From contig JBIOJM010000075.1 of the NCBI GenBank assembly GCA_044450785.1, positions 1 to 32,404 of the forward strand: a stretch of DNA of 32,404 nt, given 5' to 3'. The notes under the pieces are model-generated. The model worked only from the letters and a program-made list of their open reading frames with translations. It was not told the origin of the DNA and ran no database searches. Made by a program: the position numbers and the translations under genes. Below, piece by piece: positions 22,161 to 30,495 of this stretch (position 1 is its first letter; the number at the start of each line of letters is the position of its first letter). This DNA is from JBIOJM01 sp044450785 (GTDB lineage: Bacteria > Planctomycetota > Planctomycetia > Isosphaerales > Isosphaeraceae).

Positions 22161-22231
22161 GGGAAAAATATATCCCAGATCGCGCATTTTCGCTATAGGG
22201 AGATTCTCCAACCCTGTTTCTGAATTCCACC
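22161..22231 (-). promoter_or_regulatory. 70-bp element shared with 20711-20780 (copy 2)
   Basis: This is the second copy of the shared element. Here it lies between the end of the WD40/kinase gene and the start of the PGPGW-type gene. It contains TATATATCCCAGATCGCGCA; on the - strand TATATT could serve as a -10 box, but no matching -35 is evident. Confidence 0.5.
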
Positions 22232-22312
22232 GCATCGCACTCAAGGTGCGAACGCGTTGGCCGAGACAGCCGTGTCGAGGACCAGCGAGTCGGCCTCCAG
22301 GCGGCCCGCGGG

Positions 22313-24118
22313 TCACGGCACAGTGCGGTCTCGCCCAACCACCACGCGGGACTCGGCGCTCGTGTCGGAACCTCCCGCCCTGTCGCTCGTGCCGGCGCCG
22401 AGGTCGACGTGGGGCCCGTCGATGGCGGTGGCGAGCGATTGCCAGCGGAACGCACGCCAGCGGTCGAGCCACTCGTCGGCCGAAAGGTTGACCGTGCCGC
22501 CCCCCTCGTGGAGCCGCTGGCCGGCGAGCAGTTCGGCCCAGCGGCAGAGCGCATCCGGGTCGGCGTCTTTGTCGCCTGAGGCCAGGTCGCCCAGGTCGAG
22601 CACGGCCAGCGCGTCCAGGAACCCGCCGACGACCGTGTGCTTGCCATCCGGGGTCATGGCGAGGCTCAAGGCATGGCCCCCCATCGGCTGGGGCGGGGTG
22701 ACCGGATGGCCGGTCCGCCAGTCCCAGGCGCATGCGGTACCATCGTAGCTCGCCGAGAGCACCCAGCGCCCGTCCGGCGTGAAGGTCGCGGTGAAGGCCT
22801 CGCCGGCGTGCTCGAACGGCGGGCAGACCAGCCGGCCGGCCCGCCAGTCCCAGACCCGGACCGTGCGATCGCGGCAGGCCGTCACGAGCAGCCGCCCGTC
22901 GGGGCTGAAGCGGGCGGAGAACACATTGTCCGGATGCGCGGGAAGCTCGGAGACCACGGCCCCCGTCGCGAGATCCCGAACCCGGACCGAGCCGTCGTAG
23001 GAGGCGAGTGCCATGAGCCGGCCGTCCGGGGAAAACTGGACATCGTGGCACTTGAACCTGTGGCGCAGGGGCGGGTAGCGCAGGCGGCCCGTGTCGGCCT
23101 CCCAGACCCGGGCGTCAAACCCCATCCCCCAGGTCAGCACACTCCGGCCGTCAGGGCTGAAGCCGACCTCGCCATTGTTGATCCAGTGGGAGGTGGACTC
23201 GGCGTCGTGGGCGCGCCAGCGGAGGGCCTCGCGGCCGTCGGCGGGGTCGAAGAGCAGCAACTCACTGCCGCCGCAGAGCACGGCGAGGCGGTGCCCGTCG
23301 GGGCGGTAGGACAGGCTCCGGGGCTCGGAGGGCAGCGCCGCCCGCCATCCCTGCCGGCCGCTCGCCCAGTCCCAGACGACGACCTCCTGCCCCTCCTTCG
23401 ATCGGCCCTCGCGTGCGTCGAGTATGGCGACCGATCGCCCGTCGGGCGAGAAGGCCGCGTCGACGATCAGCCCGCCGGGGCGAAGTGGCGGCCCGGCCGG
23501 TCGGCCGGTCGCGACGCGATGGGACCTCGTGCTTCGAAGAGCGGGTGAATAGCTCATTCCTGTCGGGATCGCGAGCGCGCCGTCGGAGCTGAGCGCGGCG
23601 AACGACCTGCTGCCGTCCAGGGGCAGGCGAACCATCGGCACCCCCTCCTCGGGCAGCGCCCAGAGGCGGACCAGGTGGCCGTCTTGAGTGGCCAGCGATC
23701 GCCCGTCGGGCGCGAACGCGACGAGGCTCACGTTACGGTGGAGGTCGAGCGGCCGGGCCAGGGGCTCGCCGCCGGGGACGGCCCAGAGCTGGGCCGTATT
23801 GTCGCCCGAGCCGGTCACCAGCATCCGGCTGTCGGGGCTAAAGCTCGCGCTGAACACGTTGTTGTTCTTGTGCTTCAGAACCGGACCGACGGGACGGCCC
23901 GTGGCGACCTCGAAGAGTCGGATGATGTTGAAGCCGGCGGGTTGAGTGCAGACGACGCCAAGATACCGCCCGTCGGGGCTGAGTTGGATCGCGGAGATCC
24001 GCCCGGACAACTCGGGCGAATCCAGCGTCCGGACCTCCGCCCCTGTCTCGACAGCGCTCCAGGTGAGCACCCGCTTGCCACCGTAAGTGATCAACTCTCG
24101 GCCACCACCGACGAACAA
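22313..24118 (-). CDS. WD40-repeat C-terminal part of the Ser/Thr kinase protein (after frameshift)
   Basis: About 600 residues of WD40-type beta-propeller repeats: ISAIQLSPDGRYLGVVCTQP, VFSASFSPDSRMLVTGSGDN, VQFSPDGRLMALASYDGSVR, FSARFSPDGRLLVTACRDRT and FTATFTPDGRWVLSASYDGT with WDWR ends. They would form one or two propellers for protein binding. The frame is already correct upstream of its first ATG (DNRARLYAV, SPLWTPVPHIQEASERFSDP), which shows that it continues the kinase encoded by 24091-26241. In the same frame a TGA at 22313 is followed by PAGRLEADSLVLDTAVSANA FAP and another stop. It is unlikely to be an independent gene. Confidence 0.8.
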   Translation of the reverse strand: MFVGGGRELITYGGKRVLTWSAVETGAEVRTLDSPELSGRISAIQLSPDGRYLGVVCTQPAGFNIIRLFEVATGRPVGPVLKHKNNNVFSASFSPDSRMLVTGSGDNTAQLWAVPGGEPLARPLDLHRNVSLVAFAPDGRSLATQDGHLVRLWALPEEGVPMVRLPLDGSRSFAALSSDGALAIPTGMSYSPALRSTRSHRVATGRPAGPPLRPGGLIVDAAFSPDGRSVAILDAREGRSKEGQEVVVWDWASGRQGWRAALPSEPRSLSYRPDGHRLAVLCGGSELLLFDPADGREALRWRAHDAESTSHWINNGEVGFSPDGRSVLTWGMGFDARVWEADTGRLRYPPLRHRFKCHDVQFSPDGRLMALASYDGSVRVRDLATGAVVSELPAHPDNVFSARFSPDGRLLVTACRDRTVRVWDWRAGRLVCPPFEHAGEAFTATFTPDGRWVLSASYDGTACAWDWRTGHPVTPPQPMGGHALSLAMTPDGKHTVVGGFLDALAVLDLGDLASGDKDADPDALCRWAELLAGQRLHEGGGTVNLSADEWLDRWRAFRWQSLATAIDGPHVDLGAGTSDRAGGSDTSAESRVVVGRDRTVP

Positions 24119-26241
24119 CGGCGGGGAGCAGAAGCCAGGGTCCGAGAAGCGTTCGGACGCCTCCTGGATGTGCGGGACGGGCGTCCAGAGCGGACTTCCG
24201 GCATCGGCCCGGACGGCGTAGAGGCGGGCCCGGTTGTCGGGTACCCGGTCGTCAGAAATTGGCCCTCGGGGTGGAGCGCGAGCGTCGTCACCGCCGCGGG
24301 ATGCACGAGCTCCGGGGTCGCGAACGTGCGTGACGCAACATTCCAGACCCGGGCGACGTTCCCGCCGGCGATCGCCAGGTAGCGGCCGTCGGCATTATAG
24401 GTCAGGAGGCGGATGCGCCGCGGGAACCGGATGCGGGTCGCCTCCTCGCCGCCGGGGAAGCGGGCGACGACCACGTCACCCTCGGGGCCGCCCACTGCCA
24501 GGGCGCTGCCGTCGGCGCTCCAGGCCGCGGCCGGCACGGCCGTCAAGCCGCCGGGGAACGGGAGCGATTGCTCGGCCTCCAGGTCCCAGAGCGTATTACT
24601 GGCATCCCTGGTCTTGCCATCGACAACGGTTTTAGTGATCAAGTGGCGCCCGCCCGGATGGAAGACGAGGCCGGCGGGCCAGGACCCGTCGGCGACGACG
24701 GCGCGGAGCGGCTTGAGCGCGCGGCGGCCCCAGGTCCGGGCACGGACCGCGTTGGCGAGCCGGCGGTCGGCGTCGGCCTTGGCCAGGCGGGCGGCGCTTG
24801 CGAACCAGAGGGCTGCCCGGGCGTGCTCGCCCTGGTCGCCGGCCGAGATCCGACTGGTTGTGTACATATCCACAAGCATGGTCTCAGCCTGCTTGCGCGC
24901 CTTGGCCTCCAGGTCGCGGGCCTTGACCGCCTCGCCCGATTGCCAGAGGATGCCGGCCAGCCCGAGGGTGGCTACCAGGACCACGGCCGCGGTCAAGCTC
25001 GCCGGCGCTGGATGCCGGCGACACCAGCGCCAGGCCCGCTCCCAGGGCGCCACCGGGCGGGCGACGATCGGCTCGCCGCCGAGGAACCGCCGCAGGTCCT
25101 CCGCCAGCGCGGCGGCCGAGTCGTAGCGTTTGCCCGGCTCCTTCTGCAAGCATTTCAGCGCGATCGTCTCGATGTCCCTCGGCAGGCCGGGGACCAGCCG
25201 CGACGGCGGCACCGGCTCGGCGTTCCTGACCTGGTCGAGGATCTCCAGGGGGGTCGTACCACGGAACGGCGGGCCGCCGGTCAGCAGCTCGTACAGAATC
25301 GCCCCCAGCGAATAGACGTCGGCCGCGGGTCCGGCATGATGGGTATGGCCCGCGGCCTGCTCGGGGGCCATGTAGGCGGGCGAGCCCATGATCGAGTGGG
25401 TCCGCGTCAGGCCGCTCTCCGCGGCCAGCGACCTGGCCATTCCGAAGTCGGTGAGCTTGGGCGTGCCGTCGGCCGTCAAAAGGACGTTGCCCGGCTTCAG
25501 GTCGCGGTGGACGATGCCCTGACGGTGTGCCTCGGCGACGCCGCGCGCCAGCGGTTCGATCAGCTCAACCGCTCGCTGCGCCGGCCAGGGCGTGCCGTTG
25601 AGCCGCCGGTCCAGACTGCCGCCCTCGACGTACTCCAGCTCGAAGAACGGCAGGCCGCCGGCCTCGCCGATGTGGTGGATCTGCACGATGCTAGGGTGCT
25701 GCAACCGCGCGACGGCCTCCGCCTCGGCCAGGAAGCGAGCGACGGCCTCGGCGCCGGCATGGGCACCGCCAAGGATCATCTTCACGACGCAGGGGCGATT
25801 CAGGCGGACTTGCCGTGCGCGGTAGACAACGCCCATTCCGCCCCGGCCCAGCTCGCCCCGGATCTCATAGCCGGCGATGGCGGGGACGGCGCAGTTGGTC
25901 ATTTCCGACGTGGCGCCGCTACTGGAGTCGGCGTCTGGCACGGGAACGATCGTGGGACCGGGCCCCTCGGAGGCACCGTTGGGCGACTCGGCCGCAGTGC
26001 CCTCGAGACGGTTAACTTCGGCTATCGCGAGGGGCACAATGCCGTTCCTGACGGGTCCGACGATCGGTTGATCGAGGAGGCTGTCGGGACGGTCGAGAGC
26101 CCTCAGGAGCGCCTCGACCCGCAGCCGCAGCTCCGCATCGGTCGAGCACTCACGATCCAGGACGGCGGCGCGGGCCGCGGGGTCCTGGCATTCGACGGCC
26201 GACAGGAACACGGCTTGAACACGCTTCGGGTCGATCGACAT
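24091..26241 (-). CDS. Ser/Thr protein kinase (PknB-type), transmembrane, start of WD40 domain
   Basis: Residues 1-60 form the planctomycete kinase N-terminal region (MSIDPKRVQAVFLSAVECQD ... ELRLRVEALLRALDRP). The kinase domain runs from about residue 125 to 395: glycine loop LGRGGMGVVY, Lys154 in VVKMI, HRDLKPGN with Asp247, DFG at 265-267, and GSPAYMAPEQ. A membrane helix (ASLTAAVVLVATLGLAGILW) is at about 410-430, then a helical linker and the first WD40 repeats. At the TACCCGAC run near 24238-24246 one base appears to be missing: the correct reading moves to the frame of 22313-24118, and this frame ends in nonsense. The kinase domain looks intact and active. An ECF sigma gene ends 76 bases upstream on the same strand. 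Confidence 0.88.
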   Translation of the reverse strand: MSIDPKRVQAVFLSAVECQDPAARAAVLDRECSTDAELRLRVEALLRALDRPDSLLDQPIVGPVRNGIVPLAIAEVNRLEGTAAESPNGASEGPGPTIVPVPDADSSSGATSEMTNCAVPAIAGYEIRGELGRGGMGVVYRARQVRLNRPCVVKMILGGAHAGAEAVARFLAEAEAVARLQHPSIVQIHHIGEAGGLPFFELEYVEGGSLDRRLNGTPWPAQRAVELIEPLARGVAEAHRQGIVHRDLKPGNVLLTADGTPKLTDFGMARSLAAESGLTRTHSIMGSPAYMAPEQAAGHTHHAGPAADVYSLGAILYELLTGGPPFRGTTPLEILDQVRNAEPVPPSRLVPGLPRDIETIALKCLQKEPGKRYDSAAALAEDLRRFLGGEPIVARPVAPWERAWRWCRRHPAPASLTAAVVLVATLGLAGILWQSGEAVKARDLEAKARKQAETMLVDMYTTSRISAGDQGEHARAALWFASAARLAKADADRRLANAVRARTWGRRALKPLRAVVADGSWPAGLVFHPGGRHLITKTVVDGKTRDASNTLWDLEAEQSLPFPGGLTAVPAAAWSADGSALAVGGPEGDVVVARFPGGEEATRIRFPRRIRLLTYNADGRYLAIAGGNVARVWNVASRTFATPELVHPAAVTTLALHPEGQFLTTGYPTTGPASTPSGPMPEVRSGRPSRTSRRRPNASRTLASAPRRCSSVVAES

Positions 26242-26317
26242 CGGATGGTTCTCGGCCCGGGTTTACGCTTCACTGCGCCATGAGCGGACGTGCCGTTGAT
26301 ATTACTCGAAATACGGT

Positions 26318-26866
26318 TCAGCGGCTGAGGACGTCGCCGAGCCAGGCCCGGGCATAAGTCCATTTCTGGCGTGCGCGGTAGACGGTGATGCCGAGGGCGG
26401 CCGCGATTTCCTCGTGCCCCAGGCCGGCGAACTGGCGGAGCTCGATCACCTTGGCCGCGACCGAGTCCTCATCCGCCAGCCGGTTGAGGGCCTCGTCGAG
26501 GGCGACGAGATCGTCGACCGCGTCGGGCGCGGGCGGATCGGCGAGGTCGATCCGGCGGAGGCCGCCGCCCCGTTTTTGCCGGGCCTTGCGCCGGGCAGCC
26601 TCGACCAGGATGCACCGCATAGCCTCGGCCGCCGCGGTGAAGAAATGGCGCCGGCTGTCCCAGTGCCGGCCCGGGGCGGTGCCGACCAGCCGCAGATACG
26701 CCTCGTGCACCAAAGCCGTGGCTTGGAGCGTCTGCCCCGGCGATTCGTGCGCCAGCTTTCGGGCCGCCAGGCGACGGAGTTCCTCGTAGACCAAGGGGAG
26801 CAGTTGCTCCGCCGCCTGAGGATCGCCGTGCTCGATCGCCTTGAGAATTCGCGCTGCCTCGTTCAT
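26318..26866 (-). CDS. ECF-type RNA polymerase sigma factor
   Basis: A 182-residue sigma-70 family factor of the extracytoplasmic type expanded in planctomycetes. Region 2 is visible in LLPLVYEELRRLAARKLAHE SPGQTLQATALVHEAYLRLV and FFTAAAEAMRCILVEAARRK; region 4 in ADEDSVAAKVIELRQFAGLG HEEIAAALGITVYRARQKWT, containing the helix-turn-helix. ATG 26866 (MNEAARILKAIEHGDPQAAE) matches the usual N-terminus of the family; no clear ribosome binding site is visible. It is directly followed by the Ser/Thr kinase gene, an arrangement frequent in planctomycetes in which the kinase is thought to influence the sigma factor instead of a classical anti-sigma protein. Confidence 0.92.
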   Translation of the reverse strand: MNEAARILKAIEHGDPQAAEQLLPLVYEELRRLAARKLAHESPGQTLQATALVHEAYLRLVGTAPGRHWDSRRHFFTAAAEAMRCILVEAARRKARQKRGGGLRRIDLADPPAPDAVDDLVALDEALNRLADEDSVAAKVIELRQFAGLGHEEIAAALGITVYRARQKWTYARAWLGDVLSR

Positions 26867-26964
26867 AGCTCGGCTACTACTTGGTTGCAAGAGACAGCCT
26901 AACGCGGCAAAGCCGCAACACCACCGGACAATTCGTGCGTAGAAGCTCAAGCCGGATGATCAAA

Positions 26965-27033
26965 GACCGCCTAAAGGCGGGACTCCAGCGGGAAATCACG
27001 CCCGCCTTGTTGGAGTCCCGGCTTCAGCCGGTC
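26965..27033. repeat. Nested inverted repeat (23-bp arms)
   Basis: GACCGCCTAAAGGCGGGACT CCA (26965-26987) faces TGGAGTCCCGGCTTCAGCCG GTC (27011-27033) with four mismatches, and each arm contains its own small palindrome (CCGCCTAAAGGCGG and CCGGCTTCAGCCGG). It is a dispersed-repeat type that I associate with planctomycete intergenic regions. Confidence 0.6.
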
Positions 27034-27485
27034 TCAGGGCTCCAAACATGCACGCACCGTGCGGACATGATACCGAGGTAGGATTTACCAGGGCGCATCC
27101 CCTCTGCTGGCACGGCGCTTCGCGGGGTCGCGGGTCACCAGAGGTCCGAAAACACCCGTTTCCAGTTTAACTGCCGGCATATCAGGGGAATAGGGTGACG
27201 AGCGAATGTTGCGACGTCCGGTCGTCACACTGGTTCCATCGACGCATTCACCTTGCTTCCGATAAACCGCGATTTGCGGATCAGGTAAAGATTGCGGGTC
27301 GCGTTGCCGATACCGACTAGATAAGGCTTGCACCCCGCGTACAAGTGGGGGTGCCCCAAACTCACGTCACGTCTCTGAATTCCCCGATGGTCGGCGATTC
27401 CATACCATTACGACGTAGACCATGGATCATACCTGATGCCGCAACCGCACCGGGTGACGATCCCGGAGACGAAGACGTTCTCGGA
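27034..27485. other. Intergenic stretch without a recognisable gene
   Basis: Short frames exist on both strands, but none has convincing composition, a ribosome binding site or a recognisable motif. I see nothing else in it. Confidence 0.5.
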
Positions 27486-27587
27486 GTAAAGCTTCGCCGA
27501 ACATGTATGTACACTATCGGTTTTCGACGTAAGTCCAATGATTTCGCCGAAACTGGGACCTTTCAAACGGGTTTGGCGAAGCTTTAC
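27486..27587. repeat. Inverted repeat pair spanning the upstream end of the lipoprotein frame
   Basis: GTAAAGCTTCGCCGAAC (27486-27502) and GTTTGGCGAAGCTTTAC (27571-27587) are inverted copies with one mismatch, 68 bases apart, and similarity continues a few bases outward (CGGAG / CTCGG). The layout suggests a small MITE-like insertion of about 100 bp. Confidence 0.5.
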
Positions 27588-27630
27588 CTCGGACGTTCGC
27601 CTGGGGCCAAGCCGTCGTGACCGCGAGTTC

Positions 27631-29223
27631 GTGGACCGGCATCCACATGGCCGCGGTCGTGAGAAAACCTCGTTCGCGAGGTCGTTCTCGCCTGTTCTGG
27701 TCCTGGGGGCCCTGACGGTCTCAGGCTGCATGACGACGGGCGAGTATGCCAGGGAACCCTGGGCAGGGCCCCCCGAGCGGTCCGGCGCGGGTGCGACGAC
27801 CAGCGTCCCTCCCGGCGCGTCGATCAGCGAGCCGGTCCCCGTTGTGCGGCTGCAGAGCCCCGCGGACGAGCTTGCGGACGGGACCGCGCTCCCGCAGCAG
27901 CTCCCTCAACCGCCGCTCCCCGACCCGGGCCTGCCGTCGACCGCTCCCGACCCGGCTCAAACGATCCCCGCCCCACCGTCGGTCGATCCAACGGCCAATC
28001 CGCCCCCGGTCGACGCGACGGCCTTCCCTCCCGCGGCTGGCGCGGCGGTCGACCGCAACGCGCCGTCACTCAGGGGCCTCAGCTCGATTGCGCGGAATCG
28101 CCGGGCCAATCGCGGCGTTTCCGCTCCTCCTTCGGATTCGGGCGGTCCGCAGGCTGGCGTTGCCGCCGGACCATTCACATCAGGTTCTGCCAACACCCAG
28201 GGGGGCCGCCTGAGCTCGATTCTCCGCAACCGGATTCAGGGCGAAGTCGGGGCGGGAGAGGAACCACAATACAACTATCCCGACATCTTTGACGACCCGG
28301 CGAAAAGATACCATGACCGCTTCGGTATCGATGAAGAGCACGACCGCTTCCTTTTCCCCTGGCTCATGAACTCGATCTTCGAAGACCGCTGGCTGCTGAG
28401 TGAAAGCGACCCCACCAGGGCCGTCCAGGACCAGTTCCGGCGCCGGATGAAGATCGACATCCGCGACCCGGACCCCGACACGGCCAACTTCCCTAACGGT
28501 GCGTACACCCTCCCCAAAGGCCGGCTCTACATCGAGAATTCGCCTGTCGGGTTCTACGGCGCGAGCAAGAACACACCTCGGATTTACCAGTGGGAATACC
28601 TGATCCGATACGGGCTGACCGACAATCTCGAGTTCCGCATCTTCTCCAACGGGTTGACTGCGCAGGCACCGCGGGGCAAACAGTCCGCCACCACCGGCTA
28701 CTCGCCGCTGGCCTTCGACTTCAAGGCCAACTTCTGGGAGGAGAACACGAGGTACCACATCCCGGCCATGGGGGCGGAGATCTACCTCCAGACGACCTTC
28801 GGCTCCCCCGCGTTCGACGCCGGCACCCAGCCTTCGATGAACCTCCTCTTCGACCAGACACTGCCGTTCGAGATCAACTTCGAGTACAACTTCGGGATCG
28901 CCGGCGTTCAGAACGGGCTCGGCGTGACCAAGTACCAGTTCAGTTACCAGTGGTCCTTCCAGCGCGAGGTGGTCAAGGACTTCGACATCTTCGTGCAGGG
29001 CTTTTATAACGAATCCTCGCTGCCCCGCTTGATCCAGTTCCGACACCTGCGAAATCTTCAAAACCTGGCTGCGGAAGCCACGATCCCGACCGTGACCGTC
29101 GTCGGCGTCGGAGCCATCAAGACGGTCAACAACCGCTTCGCCATCTTTGGCAGCTACAACTTCGGTGTGACCCCGGCATCCCCCCGCACCATCGCCCTGC
29201 TGGGCTTCGCAGTCGCATTCTAA
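27631..29223 (+). CDS. Outer-membrane lipoprotein, transporter/phenol-degradation MetA-like beta-barrel
   Basis: A lipoprotein signal, SPVLVLGALTVSGC, is followed by a Pro/Ala-rich region of about 150 residues containing two copies of a short motif (RGLSSIARNRRAN; GRLSSILRNRIQG). The C-terminal ~290 residues look like a beta-barrel: TLPKGRLYIENSPVGFYG, YLIRYGLTDNLEFRIFSNGL, EINFEYNFGIAGVQNG and the terminal NNRFAIFGSYNFGVTPASPR TIALLGFAVAF. This resembles the MetA-pathway/outer-membrane transporter-like proteins common in planctomycetes. GTG 27631 places the lipobox Cys at residue 33. The frame is open to an ATG at 27538, but that start lies inside the inverted repeat and would give an implausible 63-residue leader. 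Confidence 0.75.
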   Translation: MDRHPHGRGREKTSFARSFSPVLVLGALTVSGCMTTGEYAREPWAGPPERSGAGATTSVPPGASISEPVPVVRLQSPADELADGTALPQQLPQPPLPDPGLPSTAPDPAQTIPAPPSVDPTANPPPVDATAFPPAAGAAVDRNAPSLRGLSSIARNRRANRGVSAPPSDSGGPQAGVAAGPFTSGSANTQGGRLSSILRNRIQGEVGAGEEPQYNYPDIFDDPAKRYHDRFGIDEEHDRFLFPWLMNSIFEDRWLLSESDPTRAVQDQFRRRMKIDIRDPDPDTANFPNGAYTLPKGRLYIENSPVGFYGASKNTPRIYQWEYLIRYGLTDNLEFRIFSNGLTAQAPRGKQSATTGYSPLAFDFKANFWEENTRYHIPAMGAEIYLQTTFGSPAFDAGTQPSMNLLFDQTLPFEINFEYNFGIAGVQNGLGVTKYQFSYQWSFQREVVKDFDIFVQGFYNESSLPRLIQFRHLRNLQNLAAEATIPTVTVVGVGAIKTVNNRFAIFGSYNFGVTPASPRTIALLGFAVAF

Positions 29224-29233
29224 GGTCATCGCA

Positions 29234-29644
29234 TCACTTCGAGGTTTTTCGCTTCCTCTGACTCGATCTGGGAGGCGATGAGGAAGGTTTGCTGGCAGGC
29301 GATGCGGGCGGCTCGGCAGGTGGCTCAAGCTGACGATGTTTCCACTGGTCGACCTTCTCACTCGCGTCCCGCGCGCCGTCGACGAATCCCAGCACGACCG
29401 GGTTGTCCCCGGGGATCGACCTGGCGATCATGGCCACCGGAAAGACAACCCCGTACGAGACGATGTAAGACGTGGTGTAGACAAACCGGGAGAGAAAACG
29501 GCCCGTGCCGGGGAATGCCTTCTCCGCGGCTGCCTTCGCGTCCGTGGTACCATCTTTCGCGGCCTTCATAGCCGTGCCCCACGCGTCCGCGACGATCTTC
29601 AGCGGATCGCGCGACGATGCTTTGCCTGCCAGAGCCTTTGCCAT
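29234..29644 (-). CDS. Small paralog family protein (copy 2), Pro-rich basic tail
   Basis: A 136-residue close relative of the 13783-14229 protein: helical Ala/Lys-rich N-terminus (VADAWGTAMKAAKDGTTDAK), core FLSRFVYTTSYIVSYGVVFP VAMIARSIP, then NPVVLGFVDGARDASEKVDQ and the identical WKHRQLEPPAEPPA, ending in a Ser/Pro/Lys-rich tail. It is convergent with the lipoprotein gene, the two stops being 10 bases apart. A TTGACA-17-TTAACT promoter lies 52-80 bases upstream. Its distance of 15 kb from copies 1 and 3 shows a dispersed family. Function unknown. Confidence 0.78.
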   Translation of the reverse strand: MAKALAGKASSRDPLKIVADAWGTAMKAAKDGTTDAKAAAEKAFPGTGRFLSRFVYTTSYIVSYGVVFPVAMIARSIPGDNPVVLGFVDGARDASEKVDQWKHRQLEPPAEPPASPASKPSSSPPRSSQRKRKTSK

Positions 29645-29695
29645 GGAAAGAAGCCCTTCGCGATAGTGGGTTGCGATCGGTGTTTGAATAACTTT

Positions 29696-29724
29696 AGTTA
29701 AACTGGGGAAACTGGGCGTGTCAA
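29696..29724 (-). promoter_or_regulatory. Sigma70-type promoter of paralog copy 2
   Basis: On the - strand TTGACA (29719-29724) and TTAACT (29696-29701) are separated by exactly 17 bases; the -10 ends 51 bases upstream of ATG 29644. This is the best promoter match in the window. Confidence 0.6.
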
Positions 29725-29761
29725 GAAGAGAGCAACGGATTAGTCGCTTGGAGTGTTCATC

Positions 29762-30439
29762 TCAGATCTGAGAGGAGACGATGTTGATCACCAGCCCCAG
29801 GACGGCCGTCACGAACAGGAACGAGACGATGGCATGGCCGAGAGTGATGTGCCGCATGGATCGACTGCTCACCGTCACATCCGAGGTCTGAAAGCACATG
29901 GCGATGGTGAAGGAATAGTAGAGGAAGTCCCAGTAGTCCGGCGGCTGGTCGTTCGGGAAGTTCAACCCCTTTCTCAGGGTCCGCTCGGGAGCGATCTCGT
30001 CGTCGTCGTAATAGGAATGGGCGTAGAAGAACGCGTAGAAAACGTGGAGGAGGATCCAGGACAGCACGATCGCGAGCAGGGAGAGGGCTGTGTGGATTTT
30101 CGCATGGAGCGGAGACCAGGTCTTGGAGATGTCGACCATGACGCCCACGCCCGCCAGGCTGAGACTCGAGAAGACCACTGCCATCATGACGATGAATCGG
30201 CTGCTCGGCTCGCGATCCTGATAATAGTCCTGGATGTCCTGTGCCGTGATCCGACTGATCCGATACGCCTGCGTGGCCAGGAACGTGGAAACGCCCAGGT
30301 CGTAAGCGAGCCCGATCCGCAGGCCTGTCTCGAAGGGAAATGCCAGCAGATAGCCCACGATCGCGATCAACGAAGCGATCGCCAGTCCCCCCTTCTGATC
30401 GGAGAGACGGAACAGAAGCTTGCTCGGGGGATCGGTCAT
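29762..30439 (-). CDS. DUF1345 family membrane protein
   Basis: A 225-residue integral membrane protein with about five helices (LAIASLIAIVGYLLAFPF, LRIGLAYDLGVSTFLATQAY, FIVMMAVVFSSLSLAGVGVM, LSLLAIVLSWILLHVFYAFF, IVSFLFVTAVLGLVINIV). The DUF1345 signature is clear: YAHSYY, then DYWDFLYYSFTIAMCFQTSD VTVSSRSMRHITLGHAIVSF. The stretch between is acidic (DDDEIAPERTLRKGLNF). The family has no assigned function; the C-terminal part resembles a two-helix ion-channel pore region. ATG 30439 is chosen over a TTG at 30445. It stands between paralog copy 2 and a repeat cluster, apparently monocistronic. Confidence 0.85.
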   Translation of the reverse strand: MTDPPSKLLFRLSDQKGGLAIASLIAIVGYLLAFPFETGLRIGLAYDLGVSTFLATQAYRISRITAQDIQDYYQDREPSSRFIVMMAVVFSSLSLAGVGVMVDISKTWSPLHAKIHTALSLLAIVLSWILLHVFYAFFYAHSYYDDDEIAPERTLRKGLNFPNDQPPDYWDFLYYSFTIAMCFQTSDVTVSSRSMRHITLGHAIVSFLFVTAVLGLVINIVSSQI

Positions 30440-30495
30440 CGACAACCACGTATCAAAAAGGGGAAAGCTCGCCCCGGCTGGTCGGAATCGCGAGC

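Noticed and set aside
24568..26283. 571-codon + strand frame opposite the kinase gene
   Set aside because: It has no recognisable domain; the - strand has all kinase motifs in one frame.
28180..29361. 393-codon - strand frame opposite the outer-membrane lipoprotein
   Set aside because: It has no signal peptide or family signature; the + strand product has a lipobox and barrel strands.
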